Source: Rhodospirillales bacterium
GTDB lineage: Bacteria > Pseudomonadota > Alphaproteobacteria > Acetobacterales > Acetobacteraceae
Assembly: GCA_018971455.1 (NCBI GenBank)
Contig: JAGXAV010000064.1
Coordinates: forward strand, 1 to 8,565
Length of the DNA: 8,565 bases
Direction: 5' to 3'
The notes under the pieces are model-generated. The model worked only from the letters and a program-made list of their open reading frames with translations. It was not told the origin of the DNA and ran no database searches. The position numbers and the translations under genes were made by a program. How positions within the stretch are numbered: position 1 is the stretch's first letter; the number at the start of each line of letters is the position of its first letter. Positions 6,187 to 8,565 of the stretch are shown here, one piece after another.

Positions 6187-6735
6187 TCAGGCATGGTCGG
6201 GCTCGGCCACGGTCTGGTGGGCATGGGTCAGCAGCACCGCCAGCGGCGGGTAGAGCCCGGCCGTCAGCACGGCCTGGAACATGGCGGCGGCCGGCGGCAG
6301 CAGGCGGAACTCCAGCAGCGAGGTCACGATCCATGCCAGCGCCGCCGCGCCGAAGGCGATGCCGAGAAAGGCCAGCCACACCACCCCGAACCCCTGGCGC
6401 ACCAGCTGGCGCCGCCAGCGCAGCGCCACGCCCTGCACGATGAGCAGGCTCAGCACCCCCACCCCGGGCGGCGCATAGCCCAGCAGGTCGCCCAGCAGCC
6501 CGAGCAGGAACACCGTCGGCGGCGGCATCGAGCCGGGGCGGAACAGCGACCAGAAGAACACGCAGCACAGCGCGACCGCGACCTGCAACTCGGCCTGCCC
6601 GGGCAGGCCGAGCGGGGCGGAGAGCAGCAGCAGCAGCAGCGCCGTGCTGGCCACCGGAACGGCCAGCCGCGCCGAGATGTCGAGCCGGCGGACCAGGCTC
6701 GCGCGCGGACGGATGCCGGGGCGACGGTCGCTCAT
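6187..6735 (-). CDS. mreD: Rod shape-determining protein MreD
   Basis: MreD is a small polytopic inner-membrane protein that connects MreC with the PBP2/RodA synthase. The 182-residue product has a basic cytoplasmic N-terminus (1-22) and about five or six hydrophobic segments. It carries the family-like stretch FWSLFRPGSMPPPTVFLLGL with LGDLLGYAPPGVG after it (about 61-93). Sequence conservation in MreD is low, so its place between mreC and mrdA counts as much as its motifs. The first helix contains six leucines in a row encoded by a CTG repeat. It starts 6 nt after mreC and ends 15 nt before mrdA; no strong ribosome binding site is visible. Confidence 0.92.
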   Translation of the reverse strand: MSDRRPGIRPRASLVRRLDISARLAVPVASTALLLLLLSAPLGLPGQAELQVAVALCCVFFWSLFRPGSMPPPTVFLLGLLGDLLGYAPPGVGVLSLLIVQGVALRWRRQLVRQGFGVVWLAFLGIAFGAAALAWIVTSLLEFRLLPPAAAMFQAVLTAGLYPPLAVLLTHAHQTVAEPDHA

Positions 6736-6741
6736 GGCGTG

Positions 6742-7608
6742 CTAACGCGGCCCGTCGATGCGCAGATTCTGCCGCGCCGCCTCGGGCGCGGTCACGCCGC
6801 CGGTGCCGTAATCGAACACCCGCACCATCTCCAGCCGGTCGAGCCGTGCCGCCGGCGCCACCTCGGCGATGTGCCCCGCCCCGTACCGCACCGTGCCGAC
6901 CGGCAGGCCGGCGGGAAACAGGTTGGCCTCGGCGCTGGTCACCACCGGCTCGCCCTCCTCCGGGCGCACCCCCTGCGGCCAGTACATCAGCCGCGGCCGC
7001 GCCCCGTTGGTGCCGACCAGCATGGCATGCGCGCGGCTGTGCTCCAGGATCACCGGAATCCGGCTGTTGAGGTCGGTGATCAGCAGCACCCGCGCGCTGC
7101 GTGCGCCCACCTCGGTCACCCGCCCGACCAGCCCGCGATCATCCAGCGCCACCTTGCCCTTCACAATGCCGTGATTGGGCCCGAGCGAGAGCAGCACGGC
7201 GCGCGCATAGACGCCGCCCGCATCGGCCACCACGCGCGCGGTGACATAGCTCGCCCGCGGCCCCGGTATCCAGTGCAGGTTGGCCTTCAGCCGGGTGTTC
7301 TCGGCATCCAGCGCCAGCGCCACGTCGCGCCAGTGCAGCAGCCTCTCATTCTCCGCGCGCAGCTGGGCGTTGTCGCGATAGATGCTGATGATGGTTTCAA
7401 GCTCCGCCACCGCGGCGCGGCCATGGGCCACCGGCTCGGCGAGCACGCTGTAGATGGGCGACAGCGCATCGGCCAGCGCCATGCGCGCACGCTCGGCCAG
7501 CAGGGCGTCGGCTTTGCCCAGCAGCATCAGGCCGAATGCCACCGCGATCAGCACCGGCAAGGTCAGCCGGGCCAGGGCCTGGCGGACCGGGATGGACAGC
7601 CGGATCAC
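6742..7608 (-). CDS. mreC: Rod shape-determining protein MreC
   Basis: MreC is a bitopic protein that forms periplasmic assemblies and activates PBP2/RodA. The 288-residue product shows a short cytoplasmic tail, one membrane segment (about 15-32), a coiled-coil-like region (about 65-112, QLRAENERL and DAENTRLKAN), and the beta-rich domain from about 120 with ARVVADAGG, DDRGLVGRVTEVG, ARVLLITDLNSRIPV and LFPAGLPVGTV. The only start in this frame downstream of a stop is a GTG at 7606-7608, with GGAG-rich sequence upstream. It lies 93 nt after mreB, the largest gap inside this cluster, and 6 nt before mreD. Confidence 0.95.
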   Translation of the reverse strand: MIRLSIPVRQALARLTLPVLIAVAFGLMLLGKADALLAERARMALADALSPIYSVLAEPVAHGRAAVAELETIISIYRDNAQLRAENERLLHWRDVALALDAENTRLKANLHWIPGPRASYVTARVVADAGGVYARAVLLSLGPNHGIVKGKVALDDRGLVGRVTEVGARSARVLLITDLNSRIPVILEHSRAHAMLVGTNGARPRLMYWPQGVRPEEGEPVVTSAEANLFPAGLPVGTVRYGAGHIAEVAPAARLDRLEMVRVFDYGTGGVTAPEAARQNLRIDGPR

Positions 7609-7701
7609 GACTCCGCCCTGCTCCCCGCTCGATCAGAATGATGCCGCCACTTCACGCCCACATCATGCCGTCCGCAAGTCATCAATTCAGTACATCGACG
7701 T
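7609..7701 (-). other. mreB-mreC intergenic gap
   Basis: This 93-nt gap is noticeably richer in A and T than the genes around it. It holds a weak inverted repeat, ATGATG (7638-7643) with CATCAT (7661-7666), and a purine-rich stretch before the mreC GTG. I find no good -35/-10 pair and no strong terminator, so mreB may be co-transcribed with mreC or partly separated from it. Confidence 0.4.

Positions 7702-8565
<864 letters not shown>

Noticed and set aside
4351..7641. A 1096-codon plus-strand open frame opposite mrdA, mreD and mreC
   Set aside because: It lies antisense to three unmistakable genes. Its His/Gln/Arg/Gly-rich, low-complexity translation has no recognisable domain. Strong G/C preference at third codon positions removes stops from this antisense frame.
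7657..7685. Possible promoter TTGATG or TTGCGG upstream of mreC
   Set aside because: No acceptable -10 hexamer lies 16-18 bases downstream of either; the match is no better than expected by chance.

Overview
This window is a GC-rich, tightly packed stretch of bacterial chromosome. The organism is most likely an alphaproteobacterium, perhaps of the Acetobacteraceae/Rhodospirillales type. The reasons are the style of MreC and MreD, an mreB-mreC-mreD-mrdA-rodA order, and the kind of HisKA-like protein present. The class is inferred from remembered protein families; the genus cannot be fixed from sequence reading alone. I see no tRNA, rRNA, insertion sequence, CRISPR array or prophage gene.

Layout, left to right. 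Positions 1-824 hold the minus-strand set rpmH - rnpA - yidD - yidC. It makes ribosomal protein L34, the protein subunit of RNase P, a membrane-insertion helper and the start of the YidC insertase, whose remainder lies off the left edge. A good sigma70-type promoter sits upstream at 923-952, followed by a leader of about 90 nt with two small hairpins. Positions 1121-3113 hold three closely spaced plus-strand genes: a patatin-like lipase, a small membrane-anchored protein that looks like an isolated histidine-kinase phosphoacceptor (DHp) domain, and a trans-aconitate 2-methyltransferase (tam). Gaps of only 4 and 6 nt suggest one transcript. A large hairpin at 3115-3147 separates this set from the convergent cluster to its right.

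Positions 3167-8565 hold the rod-shape (elongasome) cluster, read on the minus strand as mreB (5' end cut by the window edge) - mreC - mreD - mrdA (PBP2) - rodA. MreB filaments, MreC/MreD and the RodA glycosyltransferase/PBP2 transpeptidase pair together build the lateral cell wall. From mreC to rodA the genes are packed almost end to end, and mrdA/rodA overlap by 4 nt.

Most genes are conserved housekeeping genes. The part least explained by textbook knowledge is the three-gene cassette, above all the DHp-like protein, which has a phosphoacceptor-type histidine but no ATPase domain. I found no convincing evidence for a wholly new multi-gene system beyond that cassette.
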